Assembly (NCBI GenBank): GCA_025769875.1
Contig: JAGFNK010000115.1
Span: forward strand, 1 to 64,000
Length of the DNA: 64,000 nucleotides
Reading direction: 5' to 3'
Source: Russula earlei
Lineage: Eukaryota > Basidiomycota > Agaricomycetes > Russulales > Russulaceae
Shown: positions 31,839-43,917 of the stretch, in pieces
Layout: each line of letters starts with the position of its first letter
How positions within the stretch are numbered: the first letter of the stretch is position 1
The notes under the pieces: generated by a model
The model's input: the letters and a program-made list of their open reading frames with translations, nothing else
Database searches by the model: none
Told to the model about the DNA's origin: nothing
Program-made: the position numbers and the translations under genes

Positions 31839-32536
31839 GTATAACTAATCAAGCAAAATGTTCTTTTTTGACGACACTGCAGCCAACACATCATCAAACA
31901 CAAGGAGACCGCAATGGGCCCAGGAACCAAAGCAGAGAAAAGCTTGAATTGAACCCGATGAGAGATTATTGCGCATGAATGGGAGAAGGTGACGGCCTTG
32001 TGAAAAAACCTGTTCAACAGCTGTCAAGGTGGCAGGGATACTGAGATAATCCAAAGCCATACGATGAAGGCTTGGATATACAAAACGGTTGTCGTACCAC
32101 CACTTCAGTGGATCTTTGATGTTTTCAACAGGGAGGCTCAAGTAGGCCTGGACCTTGTTCCGGCGGAGTTGGGTAGTGACAGAGAGATTACCGAATGATG
32201 CGTATCCTTCATCATTTGCTTCTTTCATTTGGGCCGAGTCTCGGTCCAGGTCATCAGTGGTAGGCTTCTCATACTTCACGTATTCATCATAAACAAGGTT
32301 CTCCGCCACCTCAATCCATTCACCTTCCCAATTCTGGTTGCAAAAATATTCAAGTTTCATGCCAGGGTGTAGAACCATAGTGATGCAGTACGCAATAGAG
32401 TCGTCGGCGAGGGAGTAGTAACAGTTCATTTTCTTGCATGCAAGCTTCATGGCTTCAACAAGAGCAGCTGGGAACTCTTTCCCTGTCTTTGGGTTGAGAT
32501 GGCTGGTAAGCTGATCCATTGTGGGAATGATGGCAG

Positions 32537-33499
32537 TGTCAAGACTCACTGTTGAACTATCCAGTTCAAGAGCGAGGGATAAGCTCGAAGACGAGTCGGT
32601 AGACGTCCAAGACGGCGTGGGCAAGGAGTAGAATCCAAAGTAGTAACAAATACCAAAGAGGTACTGTTACTGTGAGAGTAGAACAATCACGCAGGGAAGA
32701 GGCCAGAGTGGTCACAAGGGGACGGTCCTTAAAGGAGTATCCCAGGGATGGAGAGTGCCGTAAACAAATGGACAGTCTGAGGACTGTCCGCTACTTTATT
32801 GAGCGCTTATATACTACAAGAGAACTGCTAAATAGGGAACAAGTCATAACCTTGTTATCAAGCACAATAGAGTGATGAGTAAGAAGTCGGAGGATGCTTA
32901 CTGAGCATGCTCGGTCATGCTCAGTAAGCTGCTGAGTAAGAAGACTCTTCTTGATGAGTAAGAGTTTCCACTGTCCACGTGTTTACTACTTTTTAGTGCA
33001 CGTGTAAGCACCTGATTCATTTCTTGTTAGTTAGTTTAGGGCCGGTCATTTGAGGACTTGTAGTTTGGTTAGGGAATAGTGTCATCTTATAAGGCCCTTA
33101 TATAGTTCTATTAGGGTCCTTAGAGTCGACCCTAATACTTCTATTAAGGTCCTTAGTATTGCCTTATAGTCGTTCTATAGTTATTAGAGTCGGTCTAATA
33201 ACGCGTTGTAGGGCCTTTGATACTAGGTCAGTGCCTATTGTAGAGCTCCTAGAGTCGTTCCAAAGGGTCCTTAGGAAGGCCCTAATACTGTCTTTTGTTG
33301 CTAGAAGGGTTGCCTTTAAGTGGGGCTTGCTGTATGTCGATTGTGCCGAGAATCGCTCGCGCAACAATGCGCGCGCGATATTGTGGACACCTCTACTCAC
33401 CCCTTTTGCTCGTGTGAACAGGGTGACACCATAGAGACCAGGTTTCCTCCTATAAGGAAGGGTCCTTCAAGGGCCCTCTCCGGAGAATGGTTCATGACA
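32537..33499 (-). mobile_element. Solo LTR, family R, copy e
   Basis: 963 bp, flanked by perfect duplications GGCAG (32532-32536 and 33500-33504), within hAT coding sequence. Confidence 0.95.
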
Positions 33500-34564
33500 G
33501 GCAGTGACTCCCACGGAGTCTTGTGAAAAGAAGATAGTCACATTCTTGAATTGCTTTGGGGAGATATTAGGAATTAATTCAATTAAGTAAAAATATGACT
33601 TACCCGTAGTACCAAGACAAGATCTTCAACGATAACCCACTCTTCATCATCAAGCTCATACTTCTGAAGCTTGAGGACCTTGTCAGCCGTCATTGCATCA
33701 ATAACCTCACGATATTTCATTGCAAAACTGAAGCATGTAGTACATCAAATTCCAGCATGTCACAACATCACGCGGCATGAGGCGCGGCTTGAGTCCTGAG
33801 CTCCTTGCAACACTTGCACCACTTTGGGAGAGTGATAGTTGTTGAGTGAATGATAGCAAATGACAGACAACTGAAGCTATTGAATCAAGATCAGTGGTTA
33901 CTCCGAGTCCTGGGGAACAACTAAGATAGTACATACTTTCATCACGATTTGACAAACAGTAGCTGTAGTTTCCATGATCTCTTCCTTCTTCTCCTCATCT
34001 AGGTTCTCAAGTTCATCAATACCATCATCATCATTATCCTCATCTGGTACATCCAATCCGTCTTCATCTTTGTCCTTGTCCTCATCCTCATCTTCATCTT
34101 TGTCCTCGTCTTCTTCATCAAGTGCACCATCTTCACCAACGTCATCATTGTTATCAGATACACCAGCTAATGCAGTGTTGAATGGGCTGAGGAGGGCTTT
34201 GGCCAAGAGATGCAGAGTGTGATTGAAACAGCAGATGCGGTTTTGTCCATCAAAAGAGTTCTCCATCGTTGCGAGAGCTTTGGTCTGCATGTTGTTCACA
34301 GATCCATTGTCAGCGTTTATGGCCAGAATATGATCTTGGAGTCCAAACATTTCGAGCATCTTCTGAAAGGCCTTTGCCAAAGCTGTACCCGTATGAGATT
34401 CCGGAACCTCAATGATATCGAGTAAGAAAGCTAGCATGGCACCTTGATGCTCAAGGTGTACAGTCCAGGCAACGAATGCATGGTGGTTGGTTGAAGTCCA
34501 ACAATCGGTCGCGAAGTGAATGCGACCTGGGTGTTCTCGCAGTAGTTTGCTTATCCGTTCATGG

Positions 34565-35527
34565 TGTCAAGACTCACTGTTGAACTATCCAGTTCAAGAG
34601 CGAGGGATAAGCTCGAAGACGAGTCGATAGACGTCCAAGACTGCAGTGGGCAAGAAGTAGAATCCAGAGTAGTAACAGATACCAGAGAGGTATTGTTACT
34701 GTGAGAGTCGAGCAATCATGCAGGGAAGAGGCCAGGATAGTCACAAGGGGACGGTCCTTAAAGGAGTATCCCAGGGTTGGAGAGTGCCATAAACAAATGG
34801 ACAGTCTGAGGACTGTCCGCTACTTTATTGAGCACTTATATACTACAAGAGAACTGCTAAATAGGGAACAAGTCATAACCTTGTTATCAAGCACAATAGA
34901 GTGATGAGTAAGAAGTCGGAGGACGCTTACTGAGCATGCTCGGTCATGCTCAGTAAGCTGCTGAGTAAGAAGACTCTCCTTGATGAGTAAGAGTTTCCAC
35001 TGTCCACGTGTTTACTACTTTTAGTGCACGTGTAAGCACCTGATTCATTTCTTGTTAGTTAGTTTAGGGCCGGTCATTTGAGGACTTGTAGTTTGGTTAG
35101 GGAATAGTGTCATCTCATAAGGCCCTTATATAGTTCTATTAGGGTCCTTAGAGTCGACCCTAATACTTCTATTAAGGTCCTTAGTATTGCCTTATAGTCG
35201 TTCTATAGTTATTAGAGTTGGTCTAATAACGCGTTGTAGGGCCTTTGATACTAGGTTAGTGCCTATTGTAGAGCTCCTAGGGTCGTTCCAAAGGGTCCTT
35301 AGGAAGGCCCTAATACTGTCTTTTGTTGCTAGAAGGGTTGCCTTTAAGTGGGGCTTGCTGTATGTCGATTATGCCGAGAATCGCTCGCGCAACAATGCGC
35401 GCGCGATATTGTGGACACCTCTACTCACCCCTTTTGCTCGTGTGAACAGGGTGACACCATAGAGACCAGGTTTCCTCCTATAAGGAAGGGTCCTTCAAGG
35501 GCCCTCTCCGGAGAATGGTTCATGACA
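34565..35527 (-). mobile_element. Solo LTR, family R, copy f
   Basis: 963 bp, flanked by perfect duplications CATGG (34560-34564 and 35528-35532), within hAT coding sequence. It is very similar to copy e. Confidence 0.95.
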
Positions 35528-35893
35528 CATGGCACTTGATGTATGCAGCCTTGACATCATGTCAAACCATGTTTGGACATGGAACTTTACGGTTGGGGTG
35601 CCCGGTCTTGAAAATATCAATGAGCTCGGGATCAGAGACAATTTGCGGAGGACGGTTGCATTCTGCCACCCATTTTGCAATGTGCGTGCTGTTCAACATG
35701 TTTAGAATAGAGCATTTAGCTGATAATAAGTACTACTTACCGAAATTCTGTGTTTGTGTGTGCTCAATGCGAGTACATGACAGGCCGCTGTCCTTGGCGG
35801 GCAAATGCTGCAAATATGTTGCCAGTGCGGCCTTCACTAGCAGCCTCACCCTTCATAGCTGCATTCACCGCGTCCTCGCCAAAGCATTGGATG

Positions 35894-36786
35894 TGTCATG
35901 AACCATTCTCCGGAGAGGGCCCTTGAAGGACCCTTCCTTATAGGAGGAAACCCAGCCTCTATGGTGTCACCCTGTTCACACAAGCAAAAGGGGTGAGTAG
36001 AGGTGTCCACAATATCACACGTGCATTGTCGCACGAGTGATTCTTGGCACAATCGACATACAGCAAGCCCCACTTATTGGCAACCCTTCTAACAATAAAG
36101 GACAGTATTAGGGCCCTCCTAGGGACCCTTTAGGACAACTCTAGGTGCTCTACAACAGGTACTAACCTAGTATCAAAGACTCTACAAACACATTATTAGA
36201 CCAACTCTAATAACTATAGAATGAACTATAAGGCAATACTAAGGACCTTAATAGGAGTATTAACTACAAGTCCTCAAATGACCGGCCCTAAACTAACTAA
36301 CAGAAAATGAATCAGGTGCTCACACATGCACTAGAACAGCAAACACGTGGACAATGAAAGCTTACTCATCAGGAAAAGCCTTCTTACTCAGCAGCTTACT
36401 GAGCATGACTGAGCATGCTCAGTAAGCACACTCCGACTTCTTACTCAGCACTCTATTGTGCTTGATAACAGGGTTATGACTTGTTCTCTATTTAGCAGTT
36501 CTCTTGTAGTATATAAGCGCTCAATAAAGTAGCGGACAGTCCTCAGACTGTCCATTTGTTTACAGCACTCTCTATTCCTGGGATACTCCTTTAAGGACCA
36601 TCCCCTTGTGACTATCCTGGCCTCTTCTCTGCGTGATTGTTCAACTCTCACAGTGACAGTACCTCTCTGGTATCTGTTACTACTCTGGACTCTACTCCTT
36701 GCCCATGCCATCTTGGACGTCTATCAACTCGTCTCTGAGCTTACCCCTCGCTCTTGAACTGGATAGTTCAACAGTGAGTCTTGACA
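35894..36786 (+). mobile_element. Solo LTR, family R, copy g (internal deletion)
   Basis: 893 bp, in the opposite orientation to d, e and f, flanked by perfect duplications GGATG (35889-35893 and 36787-36791). It lies within the BED-finger region of the hAT gene. A deletion of about 70 bp removes part of the CTAATAG-rich middle. Confidence 0.95.
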
Positions 36787-37771
36787 GGATGGCGTGGTGC
36801 TTGAGATTCACAGTTGAAGATTTGTTGCCCTTATCTTGATAGCGCCGAACGCCTTTCGAGCCTGTCTTGCAATGTTTTGACAAACAGGTGAAGAAGTGGG
36901 AGATGCAGTTTTTGTGAATTTGAATAGAGATGTCGGGCTTGAAAAATGTGTAGATGGGGGACCACCACGACTTCTTTGCATCTTCTAGTGTCCAAGTAAG
37001 CAAAAGAGGTAAAAAATGATAATGAAATGACATACATAGGTCTTTTTCAAGCTCCTCATTATCTGATTCAATCTCGATAGCATCGCCGGTTGCGCTGTTG
37101 CTGCTGATACTCATATGATCATCCATCATCAGTGCTTGCTCCACTTCTTGTTCGCTTTCAACAGGTGTGGAGGTGGCATTGGATGCCACATGCTTTGCGC
37201 GCTTGAAAGGCTGGGTGATTGCCTTCGAGCCATTTGTGATGCTACATTTGACTCCACGCTGGAGTGCCTTGGTGCTTGACTTGACTGCACTGGCAAAGGA
37301 AGAGGTCGACACCAAAGTCTGAAGTGAAGAGCACGATGACTTTGCTGAGGACTTTGACCCCAAATTGCGAGGCATGAGCAACAAGTGAGATGTTGAAGAT
37401 AATTTGCTCACCTTTATATGATCCAGCCAGATCTCAATGAACCGACCCTTCGGACCCATGTCATACGACTTTGCAAACATGGCACTAAGTGCCGTCTTCA
37501 CATAAAGGGAGGCGGCCACTGAGTCCGAGTCACGCTCACCAGTTTTCTCATGATTGTGATCAACAATTGCTTCTGTTTGGGCTGGTCCCGAGCCTGTGCA
37601 AGCTGTCACCCTGTGGCAGGAGACTCTTGAATAGTGCTTTCAATACCTGTAAACCCAGCCGATAAGGGTGCGGTGTTGCGCAGGGTGTGACAAATTTAAA
37701 ACTGTACCCATACCCGCACCTACCTGTGACCAAATTGTCATGGTGTCACCCAGTACCCGAGTCACACCTTA

Positions 37772-38510
37772 AAGATGTGTAATATCAGTATCATACAATT
37801 ATATCATTGTTGGATTGATCCCTCAGTTGACATTGATTGCCCACAATTGACATCATTCGAGCACAATTGATCTCACTCACTCACATGCTCCGGAATGGGG
37901 CAATCACGAGAATCTCAGCTGATGATCAGTGTGATATCACCTGCTGACCCCCTGTCGATGTAGCATGCTACGTTGGTATCAACATGATCACATTACTATA
38001 GGTTGAGTTGAAAGTGAACCATACAGCCATCAATGGCTGTTTTCACCCATCATAATATGGCAGAGTATGGCAAGATGGCCGTACTCGATATGGCCATCTT
38101 CCATGTATATTTTCTGACTGACAGTATGGTAATGGGACCCATATAATTATGGTAGTACAGCCATGATTTACAGTAATGGCATGCAGCCCTACCTCAGTCA
38201 CCTACCAAGTGCCTGTGATTGGCATCACTCACATGTGATCAATCTCAATTGCTTGCACACTCTGGGATGAGGTGACCACAACAGTGCCTACATACATATA
38301 GTCATAAACTACAGGAACTACAATATAGAACTAGTATAATGCTATAGAGCAGTACATAGTGTGTGGTTGCCAGCAAGGTTGCCAGTGTGCTATGGTGTCT
38401 ATGATTTTAAGCAGTGTCTACAGACTGGTCCCCTTTTTTCCTGATGAAGGAGCAGTTGGAAGGACAGGAGAGATGAAAAGGAAGAACAGATTCAACCTGG
38501 CCACTGAGTT
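37772..38510. other. AT-rich intergenic DNA, nothing recognised
   Basis: No frame, repeat or known motif stands out. The right edge (GAGTT, 38506-38510) is the target duplication of the Copia element. Confidence 0.5.
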
Positions 38511-38760
38511 TGTTGAAGCTATAGGGATGATAGCTCAGTCTTGTGTGTAAAAGACTGTATTGGTTAGTTATCTAACCTATAGGGATGATAGCTATGTACA
38601 GTATTAGCTTTAAAGGAGTGTAAAGGAATTTGTAGTACTGACCTCAGTCTTGTGTGTAAAAGACTGAGGAAATGAATGCGATAACTAAATTATTCTAATT
38701 ATTTACACATACAGTCTGGATTGTCCATTCGCATGGCACTTAGTGGCTGCATGTCCAACA
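38511..38760 (-). mobile_element. Copia 3' LTR (left)
   Basis: 250 bp, TGTTGAAGC to GTCCAACA on the plus strand. Most of its length is identical to the right LTR. The last 60 bp carry a cluster of CpG-to-TpG/CpA changes. Confidence 0.9.
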
Positions 38761-41700
38761 CACCCCCTCAGCCCAAGTGGTGTGCGTTCCCTCCCATCTC
38801 CATCGCGAAGACGTTTGTACTTCTTGCAGCTGGGACCTTTTGTCAATACACCAGATATTTCCCCTTCTGATGGAGTGTAAGTAAGATTGATCCCCTGCAA
38901 GTTGACTCTTTGCTGCAAGAAGTGGTGTTGCACCTCAGCACATTTGGTGCGGTCATGGAACTTGAGGTTCCTGGCAATGGCAATGGTCAACTGGTTATCA
39001 ATGTGGGGAGATCATGAGGAGATGGGTGTCTTGACCCAATCCGGTGAGTAATTGCCTCAGCCTTGCAGCTTCTCCGGCAGCATGTGCACCCATGGTGTGC
39101 TCCACCTTGGTGCTCAAGGGTGCAAATGGGGCTTGCTCCCTTTGGCTCCAGTTTATGGCCCCACCTGTCAGCATTTAGATGAAGTCCAAGGTGGACTTTG
39201 CTGGTCCAGTTGGGGTTGACATATCTGACCAGGATTGGCTGGGTGCTGGAGTCATGCTGGAAGGTCAGGTGGTGATCACTCGTACCTCGGGTGTACTGGG
39301 TCACCCATTTGCATGTGCATTGGTGGCAATTCCCTGGGCACGCTTCTGTGAGGATCTCGTCCATCAAGTCTCCATTTAGGTGGGTGGACTCAATGTCCAT
39401 GCAATGGACTTCTAGGCTTTGTTCTGCGGCTAGGGCCAGGGTGCAAGGGAGTGCCAGTGTTTTGACAGCACAACTTCATCAGGGTCGTTGCCCTCGACTT
39501 AGGTGAGTCCCTGCGTGATAACGCGGGCCTTGCATTTTTGAATTTTGTGATTTGACCTTTTCATTTGGAAGGTCTACTTGCATCCCCACTGCGTTTCTGT
39601 TCTGCATGTGCGGCACACTTTTGAGAATGCTGGTGTTTTCAAACACACATTTCTCAACTTTGCGTGCCTTTTCCCATTTGGCAGTATCTGCGCAAGCTGT
39701 TGCCTTGGCATAGGACTTGGGGTTTGTGGCTACCTTTTTATGTACCACTTTTCCCTGCTCAGTACATTTCATTCATTGCTCATGTGGGATGGCGGAATGT
39801 CAAGCATCTGTGTCGTGGACAGGTGCACATGTGGCGCATTTGGGGTGCTTTGGTTGTCCTGCAGTGGACTGTGCAGGTGAGTTTCCCACTTTGTGAACTG
39901 TGGGTTGTGCTGATATAGTTTCAGGCTGGATGGGCAGGGCCTCGTCCATGTTGGTGGTTTGTGGTTCAGGCATGCAATGCCTGTTCCACTTCCACATGGT
40001 CCAGCTCCTCCACTTCATCACCATGGTCAGGTGTGAGCACATGCGTAGTGCGCTTTGGTCGTCCTGTGGTGGATTGCACAGGTGGGCTTTCTGCCTTGTA
40101 ACTTGTGGGCTGACTATGTGGTGTTTCAGGCTGAACAGGCAGGGCTTTGCCTGCTAGGACGCCTTGTGGTTTGGTGTGCGACACCTGCTCCGTGTTGTCC
40201 ACCTGTTTCAGGCTGAGCAGGCAGAGGCTCCTCTGCTCTGACACCTTGCAGCTTCACATGCAGTGGCACTTCCGTGCTGTCCGCCGGTTTTGCCTTCTCC
40301 ACCCCCTCGATCCTGCTCTCCTTTCCCCATCCCTGGCGCTTTCAGCTGCATTGTCAAATTCAAGGATCATGCGCTCAATGCGCGATGTGGGGCCCCCTTT
40401 GTCAAATACAACATCGCAGGGTTCAGGGATGTGGGGGGTGGTGTGATGTGCAGGCTTGTATGCCTGATGGTTATATGTGTGGCCCAGGAACGTGTGCACC
40501 AGTGACCTTTGGGTCAGCTTGGTGAGTCTCTTCTCTGGGGTGGGCACGCACACGCATATTCTGAGGACATGCGGCCAAGGGAGGTCGGGATGATTCCCAC
40601 ACCTTGCCTCTTTGGGAGTCAGGTTGTCCAAGGCACAAGTGGACAGTTTTGCATCTATGCATCACCCAGACCCTATCAAGAGGTGTCTGGGTCACACATT
40701 CTGTGACTTTGGTGAGTTGTGGCATATCTGGGGTGGTAAACTGGTGTTTAATTCCCTCTTCTGCTAGGGATGTTTGCACTTCTTGCCCAGTGTGTTTGCC
40801 CCCTCCATCTAATTGGAGGGTCTTCAAGCATTGGCTGGTCATGGGCTCAACACACGCAGTGTACGGTTGGGGGTGCTGGGGCGCTTTCGACTTGTGCTTC
40901 AGCCCGCCGGTGTGTTCCCATGGTTCCATTTTTGCCCAGTCAGAAAGCTGGGGTGGCCTAGTAGGTGGTTTCCCACATGTGTCCGAGAGGTCCCAGTCTA
41001 ACACAGTGTCAGCGTGCATTTCTAGTGTCTTCAGGGTCTCGCTCTGAGTTTGCATCCCTATGAAGGAGGGTTCCAGTGTCTCAGAGGTAGGTGGTTTGCT
41101 GACTGTTTCTATGCCTTTGACCATTTCTTTTTGTAGCATTTGTGTTGCATGGTCAGAAGCTGAGTGTCCGACGTGTTGGTGCCAAGTGTCGAGGGAGGCC
41201 TTGGAGGCCATTGTGCGTGCAGTAAGGGCAGCTTCAAATTTGTGGCTGCCTTCTGTGAGGGATTGGTCTAGCGTCGCTGTGCGCGCTGACTTGGGTTTGG
41301 CTGTTTGCATGGCCATGATGTACAAGCTTTCATGTAATGTTCCCTCACATATCAATTGGTTCTTGTCATATATTCCACATGTCTCTCCCTGGAATTGCAC
41401 TGCCACCCCACATTAAACGAAATGGGAGACCGATAAGAGGTTCCCTTTGAGGTCCAGGACATACAGGACATCGTGGAGTAATGCGATACTCCGCACACCG
41501 TTTGCATGCATCCGGACTCGTATTTGCCTGGTTCCGGTGGTGGTTATGGCACTATTGTTGCCTAAGGCAACTAGAATGGGTGATGCGAGTGGGGTGAGGT
41601 GTATGAACCAATCACGATGGGATGTCATGATGCGCAAGGTTCTAGAGTCAAGGAGCCAGCTGTCTCTGAGATCAGCAGCTCAGAGCTGCTCCTGAGTCAT

Positions 41701-42816
41701 GGCCACGTGGATCAGCTCATCTACAACTGCCTGATATAATAAGGTGCTGTCATGTGGAGTTGGGACATATGCAATGGCGGCGCTGGCTGGTGGCTGGTCT
41801 GTGTGCATCACTGGTATGTCGGGCATGCTTGTGCCAGTCCTAGCAGGTGTGGGCGTCGCTGCATAGTGCGCGCTCATGCCAGTCATAGAGGGCATGGGCG
41901 TCACTGTGTTGTGCATGCTTGTGCCAGTTGCAGCGGGCGTGGGCATTGCTGTGTTGTGCACAATCGTGCCAGTCCTAGCTGCTGCTGCTTTGTCCTCTGG
42001 TTTTCTGTGAATTTTCCAGCATTTATGTGTATTGTGCCCCCTGCATCTGCAGTGAGTGCACTTTGGTGTGCGTTTCTTGTTCTGCACCTCCCAGTCCATT
42101 CCCATTTGGGCTGCCTTTGCATGGTGAGGTGTGGCTGTGTCATTGGTCAATTGGATTCGACACTCCTTGTGGAGGATGCAGTCCATGACGTGCTCAGCTG
42201 TTAGATGGCTGGGTGGTGTCGAGTGGAGGGTGGTCTTGAGTTTGGCCAGCTTTTCCAGTAGCGCAAGAATTAGCATCCAGATGAGGACTTTCTCATCTAT
42301 TGGGTAACCAAATTTCTCAAGGGTTCGGGCGGCGTGTAGCTGTCGTAATATCTGGGGAGCCATGGGTTCCATTTCGGTGAATGTAGCCCAGTATAGGTCC
42401 ATCAGCAGGTGTGCAACGTGCTGCTCACCCTTCCCAGCAAAGTGCTTTTTGAGTGTGTCCCAAGTGTTTTTGGCTCCAGCAATGCCTAGGGCAGTGTCGA
42501 GAGCGTGCCCATTTAACATGAGTAGAATGTGGGCATGTGCATTGTGATCTCTCTGCTCCCAGTCGGCAAAGCCACTTGGGTCATTGCTGGGGTCCAGTTT
42601 TGAGTATGTCCCTTTTATGATTTTCATTAAATCATTTGCTTTGAATACTGCCTCTATATTTGCTTTCCATTGTGCGTATGCGACTGTACCACCTTTGAAG
42701 AGTGGTCCATCGTAACAACATTGGCTGCCCATGTAATTTTTTCCCAAAGCTCCCACGGTGGGAACATTGCTGCCTCTCAAGGGCACAATGTTTGTGGTTA
42801 CTGTGGGGGCACTCAT
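38703..42816 (-). pseudogene. Copia gag-pol polyprotein
   Basis: Gag starts at ATG 42816 and is open for 378 codons (to 41680). It has the UBN2-type region ('PLFKGGTVAYAQWKANIEAV') and a CX2CX4HX4C knuckle (CTHCRCRGHNTHKC). Past the stop the reading is broken. The protease remnant is 'SWLLDSRTLRIMTSHRDWF' (the expected DSGA triad is lost). GAG-pre-integrase is 'LDTWHQHVGHSASDHATQML' (about 41120-41190), and the integrase C-terminal end is 'CDVVFDKG' (about 40400). RT is reduced to 'MDIESTHLNGDLMDEI' (about 39350-39400) joined by deletion to 'YTRGTSDHHLTF'. The RNase H end is 'AIARNLKFHDRTKCAEVQHH' and 'GVLTKG'. Nothing functional remains downstream of gag. Confidence 0.85.
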
Positions 42817-42885
42817 GGTGTTTTGTTATGCAATTTGGAAGCTGGTGTGAGTTTGTGATGTCAGGGATGATCAGGTCTCATAATC

Positions 42886-43134
42886 TGTTGAAGCTATAGG
42901 GATGATAGCTCAGTCTTGTGTGTAAAAGACTGTATTGGTTAGTTATCTAACCTATAGGGATGATAGCTATGTACAGTATTAGCTTTAAAGGAGTGTAAAG
43001 GAATGTGTAGTACTGACCTCAGTCTTGTGTGTAAAAGACTGAGGAAATGAATGCGATAACTAAATTATTCTAATTATTTACACGTACGGTCCGGATTGTC
43101 CGTTCGCGCGGCACTTAGCGGCTGCACGTCCAAC
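42886..43134 (-). mobile_element. Copia 5' LTR (right)
   Basis: 249 bp; retains the CpG sites (GTACGGTCCGGATTGTCCGT region) that are mutated in the left LTR. It is directly followed by the target duplication GAGTT. Confidence 0.9.
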
Positions 43135-43323
43135 GAGTTGATGTTGACCAGAGCGTGCTCAGCCTCTCGGAAGTGTTCCCCGTCATGTTGCGCTCACGGC
43201 TCTCAAGCCTGCAAGCCCGGAAATATCAATCTATCAAAGTAGTGACGGATCATGATATGATTAAGTGGATCCCTCTTCGGAGATTCACTGTCGGCCAGGG
43301 ACAGGAGTAGGCTCACCGGGGAG

Positions 43324-43330
43324 TATATAG
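43324..43330 (+). promoter_or_regulatory. TATA box of the small secreted protein gene
   Basis: TATATAG lies 132 bp upstream of the ATG at 43456. A pyrimidine-rich leader (CCTCC, CCACCCCTTTCC) lies between, as in many fungal promoters. Confidence 0.5.
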
Positions 43331-43455
43331 CCTGGATTCAGTGGATTCCCAATGCCCTCCAGCAGTGCTCCTCTTTGTTTCGCTCTTGGTACTGGTTACC
43401 AACAGCATTTTCTCCACCCCTTTCCAACTTCCATTTTCAATCCAAGATAATTACA

Positions 43456-43917
43456 ATGCGCACGTCCGCTATTGTCGCCTTGATCTGCCTCGCCATGGGC
43501 GTCGCCCCGTCCTTCTCGCTTCCTTCAATCTCGGTTAGGTGCGCACACTTCCTCAAGTTCTATTACATCCCTTAGTTTACTTTGTGTTGTAGAGCTAATC
43601 TGTCCAAAAGATCAGCCCCCCCCCACGGTCAAGGTCAGTCACGGTGGCACTTCTCAGACAACGAGCCGGCTCATGTTCCCCCCTGGCTTGTAGGCTCTCC
43701 TCCTCGTGCGCGTGCGCATCGTCATGTGTTTCTGCGCGGCAATCCCGGTCACTGGCGGATCATGAGTAGTGATGGGACAATCTATCCAGAATTTCCGGTT
43801 CCTCACGGCTGGACACCCCCGGGCCCGGGGTATGCCGTCCCTCTCGATTGGACACCCCCTGTTGTGGATGGGAATGTCAATGGTCTCCACGAACGCGGAG
43901 CGCCGAACAAACTATGA
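43456..43917 (+). CDS. Small secreted protein, 135 residues, one intron
   Basis: Exon 1 is 43456-43538 and exon 2 is 43593-43917. The intron is 54 bp (GTGCGC...TTGTAG), and the two exons join in frame to a stop at 43915-43917. The N-terminus is a classical signal peptide: 'MRTSAIVALICLAMGVAPSF', with hydrophobic residues 5-20 and a likely cleavage near residues 20-24. A dibasic KR site ('NLSKRSAPP', near residue 33) follows, which could be processed by a Kex2-like protease. The mature part is rich in Pro, Gly, His and Trp with few or no cysteines ('PHGWTPPGPGYAVPLDWTPP'). No enzymatic domain is recognised. It lies between a dead Copia element and repeat DNA, with its own TATA box. The reading is intact, which supports a real gene, but expression is unproven. 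Confidence 0.65.

Larger units (their letters stand above)
31845..37375 (-). pseudogene. hAT transposase with BED finger, split by three solo LTRs
   Basis: Read on the minus strand from a probable ATG at 37375 ('MPRNLGSKSS'). After a short intron comes a BED-type zinc finger ('FFTCLSKHCKTG' to 'NLKHHAI', about 36790-36900). Then 'GRIHFATDCWTSTNHHAFVA' (about 34480-34540) and 'ILAINADNGSVNN' (about 34310-34350) form the hAT catalytic core. A strongly acidic Asp/Glu/Lys stretch (about 34000-34140) and 'LDDEEWVIVEDLVLVLR' follow. The C-terminal dimerisation region is 'DPLKWWYDNRF' to 'ALDYLSIPATLTAVEQVFSQ' (about 32000-32120). The stop is at 31845-31847. LTRs g, f and e interrupt it; deleting each with one duplication joins the frame or an intron. 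One internal TGA (35562-35564) looks like a CGA change. Confidence 0.85.
30660..37771 (-). mobile_element. hAT transposon carrying four solo LTRs (ends tentative)
   Basis: The hAT transposase region is framed by candidate short inverted ends TAAGGTGTGA (30660-30669) and its reverse complement (37762-37771). Each is followed inward by GGGTA-type words and clusters of ACCCRTACC repeats (30700-30800 and 37660-37760), as in subterminal regions of fungal hATs. No matching 8-bp duplication was seen, so the exact ends are uncertain. Confidence 0.55.
38511..43134 (-). mobile_element. Complete but decayed Copia element
   Basis: A 4.6-kb Ty1/Copia element on the minus strand with a 250-bp LTR on the left and 249 bp on the right, and target duplications GAGTT (38506-38510 and 43135-43139). 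Internal order on the minus strand is gag with zinc knuckle, protease remnant, GAG-pre-integrase, integrase remnant, RT remnant, RNase H end. The right LTR lacks its terminal A. Confidence 0.9.

Noticed and set aside
33974..34222. Plus-strand Ser-rich frame
   Set aside because: It is the complement of the acidic Asp/Glu tract of the hAT transposase.
30660..37771. Exact hAT ends with an 8-bp duplication
   Set aside because: Inverted TAAGGTGTGA ends were found but flanking 8-bp sequences do not match, so the boundaries remain tentative.
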